A DNA stretch of 41,979 bases from DALYDK01 sp964477125 (GCA_964477125.1 CAYZCZ010000005.1:1-41979); one strand, 5' to 3'. Shown: positions 8,558-17,476, counted from the first letter of the stretch. The notes: generated from the sequence alone by a model not told the origin. A program made the numbers and translations.

Positions 8558-8563
8558 ATAAGT

Positions 8564-9010
8564 ATGAACATATATGTTGCATCTGACCACATGGGGTTCG
8601 AACTTAAAAAACAGATAATTGAATATCTGCAGACTTTGGGTTATAAGGCCGAAGATGCAGGAGATCGTGAATACGATACAGAAGATGATTTTCCGGTTTT
8701 TGCAACAAGTGCAGTAATAAAGATGCTATCGTCGGACGATAAACATGCTAGAGCCATACTTATTTGTGGTAGTGGGCAGGGGATGCTAATGGCAGCCAAT
8801 AGGTTTAAGGGTGTTAGGGCTGGTTTAGGCTGGAGTGTCGAAGCTTCCAAGGGAATCAGAAACGATGAAGATAGTAACGTGCTAGCTATACCCTCTGTAC
8901 TTTTAGATTCAAAAGATAAATGGCAACCAGTTGTTGATGCATGGTTAAATACGCCATTTGCCGGAGCTCCACGTTATATTAGGCGCAATAACGAACTAGA
9001 CCAAATATAA
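8564..9010 (+). CDS. rpiB: RpiB/LacAB-family sugar-phosphate isomerase (probable ribose-5-phosphate isomerase B)
   Basis: Members interconvert ribose-5-phosphate and ribulose-5-phosphate (RpiB) or related sugars. The 148-residue protein has VASDHMGFELKK at the start, the catalytic-loop sequence ILICGSGQGMLMAANRFKG with C68 in the place of the RpiB catalytic cysteine, GVRAGLGWSVEAS, the NVLAIPS segment and the C-terminal phosphate-binding PRYIRR. The usual TGIG loop is SGQG, a small deviation that could affect substrate preference. It follows GAPDH by 6 nt with no clear Shine-Dalgarno, suggesting coupled expression. Ribulose-phosphate epimerase and transketolase nearby support the ribose-5-phosphate role. 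Confidence 0.88.
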   Translation: MNIYVASDHMGFELKKQIIEYLQTLGYKAEDAGDREYDTEDDFPVFATSAVIKMLSSDDKHARAILICGSGQGMLMAANRFKGVRAGLGWSVEASKGIRNDEDSNVLAIPSVLLDSKDKWQPVVDAWLNTPFAGAPRYIRRNNELDQI

Positions 9011-9028
9011 GAAGCCGACATCTATTTT

Positions 9029-9766
9029 TTAGTTAGAATAATGATCAACAAAATTTTTTAATATTTTCATGGGTTCTGTAACTGGGTATTTGCCAGCCTC
9101 TTGTTTAAGTTGTTCGGAGTCATCCGGTTTAAAATATCCATGATTTTTGTATATATCTATTCTACTTGCAAGAGTTGGGTGGTCTAGTTCTGGGTGAAAC
9201 TGGGTTGCATAAATGTTTGCTTTATATTTTATAGCTTGCACAGGGCATGTTGTTGATGTTCCAATAACGGATACATTATTTGGTAATTCCTCAACGGCTT
9301 CTTTGTGGCCAACATAAGCATAAAAATTTAGATCAATATCTTTGAAAACAACATCGTTTAGCACGCTATTAGTTAGTTGTATTTCAACCGCTCCTACTTC
9401 TTCACTGTAAGTGTTGTCTACAACTCCGCCTAGTTGCTGGGCTAATATACCTAGGCCGTAGCAGGCTCCTAGGTAGGGAAAATCTTTATCGATAATTTCG
9501 TCGATTAGCTTCCTGAGTTTTGGTTCGAATATTTTTTGTTCCGGGTATTTATTGCTATCGTCAGCGCTAACATTACTTGGACCTCCGCCAACAATAACTG
9601 CACAATAATCTCTTAAGTTAAGCTCACTAGTTAGTTCGTTTCTTTCCATTCGTATCCTCTGAAACAAATCCAACGGCTTTTTTGAAAATTTTACAATAGC
9701 TTCGAACTCTTCGTCCGAGGCATCATTCTCTGGGCGAAGTTGCAATACTAGTATTTGTTTTGGCAT
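9029..9766 (-). CDS. Class I glutamine amidotransferase (GMP-synthase-like)
   Basis: This 245-residue protein has the class I glutaminase fold, which releases ammonia from glutamine. The nucleophile elbow is GACYGLGILAQQLGG, the oxyanion-strand sequence is VIVGGGPSNVS, and the catalytic His and Glu sit in YATQFHPELDH. There is no ATP-pyrophosphatase domain, so it is not a full GMP synthase. It resembles stand-alone GMP-synthase-like amidotransferases of unknown substrate, with an extra C-terminal part of about 45 residues. It starts 18 nt after tyrS ends on the same strand and is probably co-transcribed with it. A glutamine-dependent role in cell-wall or nucleotide chemistry is possible, but the partner is not visible here. 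Confidence 0.85.
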   Translation of the reverse strand: MPKQILVLQLRPENDASDEEFEAIVKFSKKPLDLFQRIRMERNELTSELNLRDYCAVIVGGGPSNVSADDSNKYPEQKIFEPKLRKLIDEIIDKDFPYLGACYGLGILAQQLGGVVDNTYSEEVGAVEIQLTNSVLNDVVFKDIDLNFYAYVGHKEAVEELPNNVSVIGTSTTCPVQAIKYKANIYATQFHPELDHPTLASRIDIYKNHGYFKPDDSEQLKQEAGKYPVTEPMKILKNFVDHYSN

Positions 9767-9783
9767 TATAAAACTTCAAAAAC

Positions 9784-11031
9784 TTATTTCTTAACAATAA
9801 CTTGATTGTTTTTGCCGCGCCGGAGAACTGCATAGCCATTTATAAAGTCTGAATGCAAAAATTTATGGGCTTCCCGGTCAACCTGCTTGCCATTTATATA
9901 TACTGCACCAGCTTCCAAAAAGCGTCTAGCTTCGCCTTTACTTGACGCCAATTGCCCAGCAACTAATAGGTCCAAAATTGAGCTTTCTTCATTATTATGA
10001 ATAACACCAAGTTCGTTCCCTAGTTCTGCAAAATCAGTTTCACTTAGTTCGCTATAGTCGCGTCCACCAAAGAGCACTTCAGTTATTATTTTAACACTAT
10101 CTGCTCTCTGTTGACCGTGAGTAATTTTCGTAATACTATACGCTAAAGTTTTTTGCGCCAATCTTTCGCCAGGGTTTTGCTTAAATTCATCCATTAAGCT
10201 ATTTATTTCATCTTTATCGAGCATTGTATAAATTTTTAGATATTCCTCAACACCTTGGTCGTCTACATTAAGCCAAAACTGGTAAAATTTATAAACGCTT
10301 GTTAGGGATTCGTCTAGCCATACAGCACCGGCTTCACTTTTACCAAATTTTTTACCGGTAGATTTATTTATAATTAACGGAGCAGACCAAATATTAGCTT
10401 CCACACCCTCGATTCTTCGAATAAGTTCTACGCCCGCAATGCTATTGCCCCATTGGTCGCTTCCGCATACCTGTAATGAAACGCCATAATCTTTGTATAA
10501 GTGTAAAAAATCATAACCTTGTATTAGCGAGTAGCTAAACTCTGCATAGCTTATGCCCGAGCCATTTTCTCCAAGCCGGGTTTGTATAAACTCACGTCCC
10601 AACATTTGGCTCATCGGTACATGCTTTCCTATATTACGTAAAAAGTCTAAATAATTAATATTTTTAAACCAATCGTAATTATCTACCATTGGAACTTCGT
10701 AACCAGCAAACAACTGCTTATATTGTTTGGCAATGCCTTGTTTATTACTATTTATTTCTTCTACTGATATAAGTTCGCGTTCATCATCTTTACCGTCTGG
10801 GTCGCCAATTAATCCTGTAGCGCCGCCAACTAATAAAATTGGTTTATGACCATGTTCTATAAAATGCCGAATCATCATAGCCATAGCTAACTGGCCAATG
10901 TGCATAGATTTAGCACTAGGGTCAACGCCCCAATAAAAAACAATAGGTTGCTTATCTAGTTCTGTTATATCTTTGTAGGTAGTTTGATTTACGAACCCTC
11001 GCCAACTGAGTTCTTCGCTGAGTTTTGTCAT
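9784..11031 (-). CDS. tyrS: Tyrosyl-tRNA synthetase
   Basis: The enzyme charges tRNA(Tyr) with tyrosine using ATP. I start at the ATG at 11029-11031 (protein MTKLSEELSWRGF...), giving 415 residues, the usual length. A longer frame to 11148 exists but would overlap the L,D-transpeptidase gene and add 39 residues with no family match. Landmarks: YWGVDPSAKSMHIGQL with the HIGH-type motif HIGQ, SYSLIQGYDFLHLY, QVCGSDQWGNS, the KMSKS-type loop KKFGKS, and a C-terminal S4 RNA-binding domain (SKGEARRFLEAGAVYINGK). It lies 22 nt downstream of the L,D-transpeptidase gene on the same strand. No Shine-Dalgarno is evident. Confidence 0.97.
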   Translation of the reverse strand: MTKLSEELSWRGFVNQTTYKDITELDKQPIVFYWGVDPSAKSMHIGQLAMAMMIRHFIEHGHKPILLVGGATGLIGDPDGKDDERELISVEEINSNKQGIAKQYKQLFAGYEVPMVDNYDWFKNINYLDFLRNIGKHVPMSQMLGREFIQTRLGENGSGISYAEFSYSLIQGYDFLHLYKDYGVSLQVCGSDQWGNSIAGVELIRRIEGVEANIWSAPLIINKSTGKKFGKSEAGAVWLDESLTSVYKFYQFWLNVDDQGVEEYLKIYTMLDKDEINSLMDEFKQNPGERLAQKTLAYSITKITHGQQRADSVKIITEVLFGGRDYSELSETDFAELGNELGVIHNNEESSILDLLVAGQLASSKGEARRFLEAGAVYINGKQVDREAHKFLHSDFINGYAVLRRGKNNQVIVKK

Positions 11032-11053
11032 ATTAGTAACTATTTTATATTTA

Positions 11054-12748
11054 TTATCGAATATTAACAACTGGTGTCCCTTGGTTGGCCCAATCGAAAA
11101 ACCAACGGGCATCAGATTCGTACATGCCAACACAGCCATGACTAACATTATAGTTTCCTACGCTGGAAACAACAGTAGTTGCATGAATTGCATGACCTTG
11201 CGTCGTAAAGTAGGACTGCCAGCGTATATTCGGTACTTTCCAACATTCACCGTTAGAACAAGCGCTCATGGTGCTCACAGTTATTTTACGGTTAACAACA
11301 AAAGTACCAGTTGGGGTTTCAAAGCCTGGTTTTCCAGAGGTAATGGGCACGGTTTTTATTGTTTTACTGTTTTCTATGGCATAGGCGGTGAAACGGGTAA
11401 GGTCAATTAAAACCATTTTTTTCTGTCCATCATAAACGGTTTCCGTTTTTGGAATAATAGTTGGGTTAATATTTGGGCTGGCTGGCTGGGCCTTTTCTAA
11501 AGCTGATACGAACTCTGCCTTGGCTTTGGTAATTTCTTCTTGGGGAATATTAATGCCATCGTAGCCACCTTCTAAGACAACAGTGGGTGCTCCGGGAATA
11601 TTAACTTTTACCAAATTTTTTGCTCCACGGTTGAAACTTTTTGATATTGCTTCAAAATCTGCCATTGCAATATCTTTATTTAAGGTAACGCCAATAGTTT
11701 TATTTTTAGCGTCGGGGGCAATAGATACCCACTTTACTTTATTTGCCATACCTAAAGTCTTGGTTCCAATAGCAGGGTTACCAACCATATACGTTGCAAC
11801 AATTAGGTTATCAGCTGTTTGTTTAGCAGTATTTGCTACTTCATCGGAAATTTCAGGGTTAGTTTTTGAAAAATCAGTATTAATAGTTGGGTTAGATGAC
11901 AAACTGGTTGAGTTTATTTGGTTAACTAGTTTGTCTATATTAATAGATAAGCCAGTTTGCCCGGGCTTTACAACAAATGAATTATTTTCAACAATAAGCT
12001 GAGCATTTTTAGCAAGTAGATCTTCACCGAGCTTTGAACTTATAAATGCATTTAGTTTATCCTTGTTAACTTTAGTTTTCAGGCTGTAGGTTAAGGGTGT
12101 TTTATCTTTGAGCCCAATTTTTTCAGCTAAAACTCGTTCCGAGTTAAGTGCGTCTTTTACGGTTTGGTCAATATTACGTTCCAGGCCAAGCTCCGTGGTA
12201 GTTGCCTGAAGACTTTTTCCATTTATTAGTAAAGTAATTTTTTGTTCACTGGCTAATTTTGCTAATTTTTTTTGGACAGCTTCGGGAGTTTGCTGACTAA
12301 CGTCTATCCCGCTAATTGATATTTTACTGTCTAGAGTAACAACCCTTGGTTTTTTGTTGGCATTAAATACCGCTCCTCCAACTGAAAGTACAATAACCAC
12401 AAAAATAATTGCAACAAAAGCCATTCTTTTATGTGTAAAAATTGGCTTGTTTCTTAGGCTTAGCCCACCAATTTTATTTTGGAAGCGTGCTAAAAACAAT
12501 TTTGCATTAAGCGCTGGTTTAGACGGAGTAGCTTCTGTATTTGAATTGCTTGGCTCGGAATCATTTTCAGTATTCATAATGGCAATATGTCCTATTGCAC
12601 TCAACTCTTGAGCTACTTGATTTTGCTGGCTTTCATCATCAACAATGTTTTTGGCCGCCTCATTTTCTACATCGACAAAAATAGATTCTAATGGGCCATC
12701 GCCCTGCGAATCTGTTGACTTAGGGTTATTGTTTTTATTGCTATCCAC
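11054..12748 (-). CDS. L,D-transpeptidase (YkuD) with peptidoglycan-binding domains
   Basis: This 564-residue membrane protein forms 3-3 cross-links in peptidoglycan or attaches proteins to it. A cytoplasmic acidic tail of about 105 residues is followed by one TM helix (about 108-130). Next come two PG_binding_4-type regions (ISGIDVSQQTPEAVQKKL ... LINGKSLQATTTELGL) and a C-terminal YkuD domain from about 440. The active site SHGCVGM has the catalytic C539 and H537; HAIHAT upstream supplies the other family histidine. The start is GTG at 12748 with no clear Shine-Dalgarno. The gene is divergent from rpe across about 100 nt. It shows that the organism builds or remodels a murein wall. The long cytoplasmic tail, rich in Glu and Ser, is unusual. 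Confidence 0.94.
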   Translation of the reverse strand: MDSNKNNNPKSTDSQGDGPLESIFVDVENEAAKNIVDDESQQNQVAQELSAIGHIAIMNTENDSEPSNSNTEATPSKPALNAKLFLARFQNKIGGLSLRNKPIFTHKRMAFVAIIFVVIVLSVGGAVFNANKKPRVVTLDSKISISGIDVSQQTPEAVQKKLAKLASEQKITLLINGKSLQATTTELGLERNIDQTVKDALNSERVLAEKIGLKDKTPLTYSLKTKVNKDKLNAFISSKLGEDLLAKNAQLIVENNSFVVKPGQTGLSINIDKLVNQINSTSLSSNPTINTDFSKTNPEISDEVANTAKQTADNLIVATYMVGNPAIGTKTLGMANKVKWVSIAPDAKNKTIGVTLNKDIAMADFEAISKSFNRGAKNLVKVNIPGAPTVVLEGGYDGINIPQEEITKAKAEFVSALEKAQPASPNINPTIIPKTETVYDGQKKMVLIDLTRFTAYAIENSKTIKTVPITSGKPGFETPTGTFVVNRKITVSTMSACSNGECWKVPNIRWQSYFTTQGHAIHATTVVSSVGNYNVSHGCVGMYESDARWFFDWANQGTPVVNIR

Positions 12749-12837
12749 GTAATATTATTTACTTATATCTGTAGTCATTTTACAACTCTTTGACTAAAAA
12801 CAGTAGCTTTTTCTTAATATATTGCTTTGCACTAAAG

Positions 12838-12843
12838 TATACT
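12838..12843 (+). promoter_or_regulatory. -10 box of rpe, start-proximal
   Basis: TATACT ends 8 nt before the rpe ATG (12852), so transcription should begin at or next to the start codon. No Shine-Dalgarno is present. This is one of a set of genes with the same arrangement. Confidence 0.5.
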
Positions 12844-12851
12844 AATATTTA

Positions 12852-13475
12852 ATGAGTATTATTTGCCCCACAGTCCTAGCCCAAAATAAAGAAGACTTTG
12901 CCAGCCAATTATCTAAAATAGACTTTGCTAACCGTATCCAAATTGATGTAATGGATGGTATTTTTATAGCTAATAAAAGTATCGAACTATCAGAAATTAA
13001 ACCCATATTAGATAAAATAATTGATTTGCATGTTATGTACCAAAACCCGCAAGAATACCTTGCCGAATTTGTCCGTTTAAAACCTAGCATGGTTATAGTG
13101 CACGCTGAAAGTAATGCTGATATTCCCAAACTAGCAAGCGACTTAAGGGAACACGGGATTAAAACTGGCCTAGCATTGTTACAAGATACTTCTGTAGAAA
13201 GCGTATCTTATTTATTTCCACATATTCAGCACCTTTTAATATTTAGTGGCGACCTAGGTAAATTTGGTGGCCAAGCCGACCTAGGCTTATTAGTTAAAAT
13301 TGAACAAGCTAAAAAATTAACTCGATTTTTAGAATATGGCTGGGATGGTGGAGCTAACGAGCAAAATGTATCTGATATGGCACAAGCAGGCGTCGATGTC
13401 ATAAATGTTGGCGGAGCAATTCAAAATGCTGAAAATGCAAAAGCCACTTACGAACAACTAGTTGCAAAAGTTTAG
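12852..13475 (+). CDS. rpe: Ribulose-phosphate 3-epimerase family protein
   Basis: The enzyme interconverts ribulose-5-phosphate and xylulose-5-phosphate on a TIM barrel. The 207-residue protein has PTVLAQNKEDF at strand 1, the catalytic acid in IQIDVMDGIFI, the metal-ligand histidine in LHVMYQNP, VIVHAES, FGGQ, the second catalytic Asp in GWDGGANEQN (usually EVDGG), and phosphate-binding NVGGAI. It is divergent in the middle (FSGDLGKFGGQ), so activity on a related sugar phosphate cannot be excluded. The position upstream of transketolase and near rpiB supports the pentose-phosphate role. The mRNA may be leaderless. Confidence 0.86.
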   Translation: MSIICPTVLAQNKEDFASQLSKIDFANRIQIDVMDGIFIANKSIELSEIKPILDKIIDLHVMYQNPQEYLAEFVRLKPSMVIVHAESNADIPKLASDLREHGIKTGLALLQDTSVESVSYLFPHIQHLLIFSGDLGKFGGQADLGLLVKIEQAKKLTRFLEYGWDGGANEQNVSDMAQAGVDVINVGGAIQNAENAKATYEQLVAKV

Positions 13476-13493
13476 TAATAACACCGAAAGGCT

Positions 13494-13513
13494 TATGTTA
13501 ATATATAAGCATA
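13494..13513 (+). promoter_or_regulatory. Recurrent motif TATGTTAATATATAAGCATA, copy 1
   Basis: This 20-bp motif lies 18 nt before the transketolase start. It matches 19 of 20 positions of the copy at 18461-18480 and, with a 2-nt deletion, the copy at 30013-30030. It is AT-rich with weak dyad symmetry (CTTAT...ATAAG). It could be a promoter variant with TATGTT as the -10 box, or a regulator site. Confidence 0.5.
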
Positions 13514-13530
13514 GTTAAAAAGGTGCATAA

Positions 13531-14546
13531 ATGCCGTCCAAAAAATTAACAATCCCAGAGCTTGAAGAAAAAGCCATAATTATAAGAGAAGATATTATTA
13601 GCATGCTAGAAACTGCTGGTAGTGGGCACTCTGCTGGGCCTTTAGGCTTAGCAGATATTTTTACTGCAATGTATTTTGATGTTCTTCGCCAAGACCCAAC
13701 TAAGCCAGATTGGGAAGAGCGAGATATTTTACTGTTAAGCAATGGGCATTGTGCTCCAGTTTTATATGCAACCATGGCAGAAGCAGGCTATTTTAATAAG
13801 AAAGAACTTAGCACTTTGCGTAAGTATGGTAGCCGTTTGCAGGGTCATCCAGAAAGAACTAAGTTACCAGGTTTAGAAAATACAAGCGGGCCACTAGGCT
13901 GTGGTTTAAGCCAAGCAATTGGCATGGCGCTTGGTATGCGTTTAGACGAACAGCATCACCGTTGGGTGTATGTAGTTATGGGTGACGGTGAGTTAAATGA
14001 GGGAAATGTATGGGAAGNNNNNNNNNNNNNNNNNNNNNNNNNNNNNNNNNNNNNNNNNNNNNNNNNNNNNNNNNNNNNNNNNNNNNNNNNNNNNNNNNNN
14101 NNNNNNNNNNNNNNNNNTGGGTGTATGTAGTTATGGGTGACGGTGAGTTAAATGAGGGAAATGTATGGGAAGGCGCCATGCTGGCACCAAAGTATAAGCT
14201 AAGCAATATTATTGGCATTATAGACCGCAACAACATTCAAATTGATGGCCCGACTGAAAGTGTTTTGCCGTTAGAAGACCTTAAGGGTAAATGGGAAGCT
14301 TTTGGCTGGCATGTTATAGAAATTGACGGCAACAATATGGAAGCTATCATTGACGCTTGTGCCATGGCTAGGGCAGTTGTAGAGAAGCCAGTTATGATAA
14401 TTGCCTATACCGTACCAGGAAAAGGCGTAGATTTTATGGAATATGATTTTCACTGGCACGGCGTACCACCAAACCATGAACAAGCAGTTGAGGCCCTAAA
14501 GGAGCTAAGAACACTTCAAGGCAAAATTAGGAGCGAACATGAGTAA
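13531..14546 (+). CDS. Transketolase, N-terminal (TPP pyrophosphate-binding) subunit; spurious gap inside
   Basis: This is the first half of transketolase, which moves two-carbon units between sugar phosphates using thiamine diphosphate. Landmarks are AGSGHSAGPLGLADI, LLLSNGHCAPVLYA, QGHPERTKLPG, TSGPLGCGLSQAIGMA, and the TPP motif GDGELNEG ... DRNNIQIDG. The 100 Ns at 14018-14117 are not a real interruption: the 55 bp before them (13963-14017) are repeated exactly after them (14118-14172). Removing 155 bases gives one frame of 286 residues that reads VWEGAMLAPK. AAAAGGTG precedes the ATG. The stop overlaps the next gene by 8 nt, and the C-terminal half is the second gene after it. Splitting into two genes is common in bacteria with minimal genomes. 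Confidence 0.93.
13963..14172. repeat. 55-bp duplicated contig ends around a false gap
   Basis: Bases 13963-14017 and 14118-14172 are identical, with 100 Ns between (14018-14117). This is what a scaffolder leaves when two contigs overlap by one k-mer of 55. Collapsing the pair restores the transketolase reading frame, so this is not a biological repeat. Confidence 0.95.
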
Positions 14547-14856
14547 GTATCGAAAAAATAATTACTTAGCAAAAATTCTTGTTATTAGTTTCGTTTTAGG
14601 AATTTTACTAACAGCTTCGTCTTATTTCTATAGTCGTACTTCAACAGGCGAGTTTTGCTCTAGTGATCCTACGCAGAATGCTGTTATAGACTGTAGCCTA
14701 GTAGTTAACAACCATGGTTTTCCGCTGGCTTACTATATTGAACCAGCGTTTATTGCAAACCATGGATTACAACCTGTTCAACTTATAGGTGACGTATTGG
14801 TTTGGTCATTTGTAGTTGCCTCAGCAGGTTTAATATTTAGGAAGATAAAGAAATGA
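14539..14856 (+). CDS. Small two-helix membrane protein between the transketolase halves
   Basis: I do not recognise this 105-residue protein. It has a short basic N-terminus, a TM helix at about residues 11-30, a roughly 50-residue loop with two cysteines (in GEFCSSD and VIDCSLV), a second TM helix at about 82-99 and a basic C-terminus (RKIKK). Positive ends suggest both termini are in the cytoplasm and the loop is outside, where the cysteines could form a disulfide. It overlaps the upstream transketolase gene by 8 nt and the downstream one by 4 nt (ATGA), so all three are translationally coupled. A membrane role for transketolase or simple operon packing are both possible. Confidence 0.82.
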   Translation: MSKYRKNNYLAKILVISFVLGILLTASSYFYSRTSTGEFCSSDPTQNAVIDCSLVVNNHGFPLAYYIEPAFIANHGLQPVQLIGDVLVWSFVVASAGLIFRKIKK

Positions 14857-15836
14857 ATCTACATTTAACAGATTATTTAAATGATGATGTTGAAAAAATT
14901 CCAACTCGCAAAGGGTTCGGCGAGGGTCTTAAGAAAGCCGGTGAGCAAGACAAAAATGTAGTTGCTGCCACTGCCGACTTAGCTGAAAGTACCCAGGTGC
15001 ACCTTTTTAGAGAAGCTTTTCCGGATAGGTTTTTTGAAGTCGGTATTGCCGAGCAGAACTTGGTAACAGTTGCCTCTGGCTTAGCATCGGTGGGTAAAAT
15101 TCCGTTTGTTAGTAGTTATGCAGCATTTAGCCCAGGCCGTAACTGGGAGCAAATAAAAACAACCATTGCCCTTAATAATGTTCCTGTGAAAATAGTTGGT
15201 GCTCATGCTGGTTTATACACCGGAGCAGACGGAGCAACCCACCAAATGCTAGAAGATATTGCCCTTATGCGTGTTATGCCAAACATGATTGTAGTTGCAC
15301 CTGGTGATGCTGTTGAAGCCGAAAAGGCTACGCTTGCACTAGCCTCAGATAAGAAAAACCCTGGCTATATTCGACTCGCACGTGAAGCTACACCAGTGCT
15401 AACAACTGAAAAAACTCCATTCGAAATAGGTAAAGCCTACGTTTTTGAACCTGGGCACGACGTTACTATCATTTCTACCGGTACAATGACTTATTTTGCA
15501 TTAGTCGCTGCCAACATGCTGTTTAAAGATGGTATAGATGCCGAAGTTGTTCATGTACCAACCATTAAGCCATTAGATGCCGTCACTATACTTGAAAGTG
15601 TTCGTAAGACTAAAGCAGTCGTAACAGTAGAGGAAGCGCAAATAAACGGCGGCTTGGGCGGGGTGGTTGCTGAGTTGCTATCTGAAAATCTACCAACACC
15701 AATGCGTCGTATGGGTGTTAAAGACCAGTTTGGCCAAAGTGGAACACCGTCTGAACTATTCGAACATTACGGCTTAACCCCAAAACACATTATGCTGACA
15801 GTTCATAATTTACTAACATCATTAGGAAGGCAGTAA
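14853..15836 (+). CDS. Transketolase, C-terminal (pyrimidine-binding) subunit
   Basis: This is the second half of transketolase, 327 residues, with the pyrimidine domain and the C-terminal domain. Landmarks are TRKGFGEGL, AATADLAEST, the catalytic glutamate in FFEVGIAEQNLV, FVSSYAAFSPGRNWEQIK, HAGLYTGADGATHQ, the DVTIISTGTM segment and TVEEAQINGGLGG. Its ATG overlaps the stop of the small membrane protein gene (ATGA). It should form a heterotetramer with the N-terminal subunit encoded upstream. Class II aldolase begins 9 nt downstream, so the operon connects the pentose-phosphate pathway to fructose-1,6-bisphosphate. Confidence 0.95.
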   Translation: MNLHLTDYLNDDVEKIPTRKGFGEGLKKAGEQDKNVVAATADLAESTQVHLFREAFPDRFFEVGIAEQNLVTVASGLASVGKIPFVSSYAAFSPGRNWEQIKTTIALNNVPVKIVGAHAGLYTGADGATHQMLEDIALMRVMPNMIVVAPGDAVEAEKATLALASDKKNPGYIRLAREATPVLTTEKTPFEIGKAYVFEPGHDVTIISTGTMTYFALVAANMLFKDGIDAEVVHVPTIKPLDAVTILESVRKTKAVVTVEEAQINGGLGGVVAELLSENLPTPMRRMGVKDQFGQSGTPSELFEHYGLTPKHIMLTVHNLLTSLGRQ

Positions 15837-15845
15837 GAGATTTTT

Positions 15846-16760
15846 ATGTCGATGTCAATAAAAGAAATTAGAAAAGATTGTGCAGATGCTCGGGACTCAA
15901 TTTTAAGGGCTCGTGAGGGCCACTATGCAATCGGTGCATTTAATATTGATAACCAGGAAACTTTAATCGCCATAGCTAAGGCAGCAAGTAAAATGAAAGC
16001 ACCAGTTATGGTAGAGGTAAGTGATGGAGAAGTTAAAGCTATTGGCCTAGATAACGTCCGTGACATGGTGAATAACTATAAGTCAGAATATGGCATTGAA
16101 ATGTACATTAACTTAGACCATTGCCCAAGCGTAGAGTCAGCCAAAGAAGGTATAGACGCCGGCTTTGAATTTATACATATAGATGTTAGCCAAGCCAACC
16201 ATAATGCCACCGATGAAGAAATTGTTAAGGCCACCCGTGATGTAGTTGAATATGCCAAATTTACCGGTGCGTTAGTAGAAAGTGAACCACATTACTTTGG
16301 TGGTAGTAGCAATGTGCATACCGAGGCTTTCGATTATGCCGAAATTAAGAAAACCTTTAGTACTCCTAGGGGTGCATCAACCTTTACTCGCGACACTGGT
16401 ATAGATACTTTTGCTGCCGCTGTTGGTAACTTGCATGGTAGCTACCCAGTACCAAAAACATTAGACCTAGATTTGTTGGCACGTATCAGAAAGAGCTTAC
16501 CAGATAGTGTAAATATTAGTTTACATGGTGGTAGCGGCACACCTGGTCACTTTTTTGAGGAGGCGGTACGCATTGGTGTTACTAAAATTAATGTAAATAG
16601 CGACATGCGTCGGGCATTTCGTGATACTTTGGAAAAGGTGTTACGAGACAACCCTAATGAATATGCCGTGGTGAAATTAATGCCAGAAGTTTATAGTGCT
16701 GTACAGGTAGTTGTAGAAAACAAGCTACAGAGCTATAACTCTATTGGAAAAGCACGATAA
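15846..16760 (+). CDS. fba: Class II fructose-bisphosphate aldolase
   Basis: This zinc enzyme splits fructose-1,6-bisphosphate into dihydroxyacetone phosphate and glyceraldehyde-3-phosphate, or runs the reverse reaction. The 304-residue barrel has IGAFNIDNQETLIAIAKAA at the start, the zinc-site and catalytic region NLDHCPSVESAKEGIDAGFE, then ESEPHYFGG. The zinc histidines of the late strands are in VGNLHGSYP and ISLHGGSGTP, and KINVNSDMRRAF forms the phosphate site. DHCP in place of the frequent DHG is a small variation. It is the last gene of the transketolase operon. The convergent gene begins at the very next base after its stop, with no terminator between them. Confidence 0.95.
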   Translation: MSMSIKEIRKDCADARDSILRAREGHYAIGAFNIDNQETLIAIAKAASKMKAPVMVEVSDGEVKAIGLDNVRDMVNNYKSEYGIEMYINLDHCPSVESAKEGIDAGFEFIHIDVSQANHNATDEEIVKATRDVVEYAKFTGALVESEPHYFGGSSNVHTEAFDYAEIKKTFSTPRGASTFTRDTGIDTFAAAVGNLHGSYPVPKTLDLDLLARIRKSLPDSVNISLHGGSGTPGHFFEEAVRIGVTKINVNSDMRRAFRDTLEKVLRDNPNEYAVVKLMPEVYSAVQVVVENKLQSYNSIGKAR

Positions 16761-17426
16761 TTAGTATGAAGAATATTTACCAGACCTAGGGTTTGGATCC
16801 TCGTGGCCTATGTAGTGTTCCATAGAAAGATGAGCATCATTTAGGTCGCGTAGGCACCCTTTCAGACCACAGCTATTTTCTTTTATAGATTTGTAAAAAT
16901 AATTTGTATAAAAATCTAATGAATTTTCATGCCTTTTGCTACTGTGAGAATTTCGAAAATCAATTATAGACTTATCTTTGTTATTCTCTAGTTCTAATGC
17001 CATAAAAAAATATTTATCTAAACTAAATGCAGCAGTTTCGTACTTTGGATCTATTTCAGCAGAATAATCTACTAAGCCATCCTTAGCCTTATTACATAAA
17101 ATATTTAAAGATATCAAGGTATATATATCAACACTATGGCGTGCCTTGTTTGGGCCAATTAAATCTTGGCAAATTGCAAAAAATTCTAACGGATTATTTG
17201 CAATTACCGTCGCTACACACTGTAATCCTTTGTACTCTGAGCGCTGTAAAAATATCCCATCGTTATATAGTTTGACTAGCAATCTGTTTAACCCAACCCA
17301 ACCCATTGTTTTATATTCATCATCTTGGGTATTAAATTCAATTTCACACGATAAGCTATCTATCTGCTCAGGCTTATGAAATACAACAATATCATTAGAC
17401 AACATTTCACTCATATATACAAACAT
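16761..17426 (-). CDS. Hypothetical protein, 221 residues
   Basis: I do not recognise this protein. It looks soluble, with no signal peptide or TM helix. It has a central part rich in Asn, Lys and Tyr (ELENNKDKSIIDFRNSHSS), several cysteines (including ENSCGLKGCLRDL, a CxxxC pair) and a histidine-bearing acidic end (HLSMEHYIGHEDPNP). Two starts are possible, ATG 17426 and ATG 17414; neither has a good Shine-Dalgarno. A TATAAT box on this strand (17443-17448) lies about 16 nt before the first. The stop abuts the aldolase stop with zero spacing. The upstream 50 nt are shared with the divergent PfkB gene. Confidence 0.75.
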   Translation of the reverse strand: MFVYMSEMLSNDIVVFHKPEQIDSLSCEIEFNTQDDEYKTMGWVGLNRLLVKLYNDGIFLQRSEYKGLQCVATVIANNPLEFFAICQDLIGPNKARHSVDIYTLISLNILCNKAKDGLVDYSAEIDPKYETAAFSLDKYFFMALELENNKDKSIIDFRNSHSSKRHENSLDFYTNYFYKSIKENSCGLKGCLRDLNDAHLSMEHYIGHEDPNPRSGKYSSY

Positions 17427-17461
17427 TACAGTAAATGAATTAATTATAAAAGCATAAGTGG

Positions 17462-17467
17462 TATAAT
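17462..17467 (+). promoter_or_regulatory. -10 box of PfkB kinase gene, start-proximal
   Basis: A perfect TATAAT ends 9 nt before the ATG at 17477. There is no Shine-Dalgarno between them, so the mRNA is predicted to start at or beside the start codon. The sequence TATAAAAGCATAAG just upstream resembles the core of the recurrent TATAAGCATA motif. Confidence 0.6.
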
Positions 17468-17476
17468 TTATCTATT

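Noticed and set aside
9784..11148. Upstream start of tyrS at 11148
   Set aside because: It would overlap the L,D-transpeptidase coding sequence by about 95 bp and add residues not found in TyrRS; the ATG at 11031 gives the normal N-terminus.
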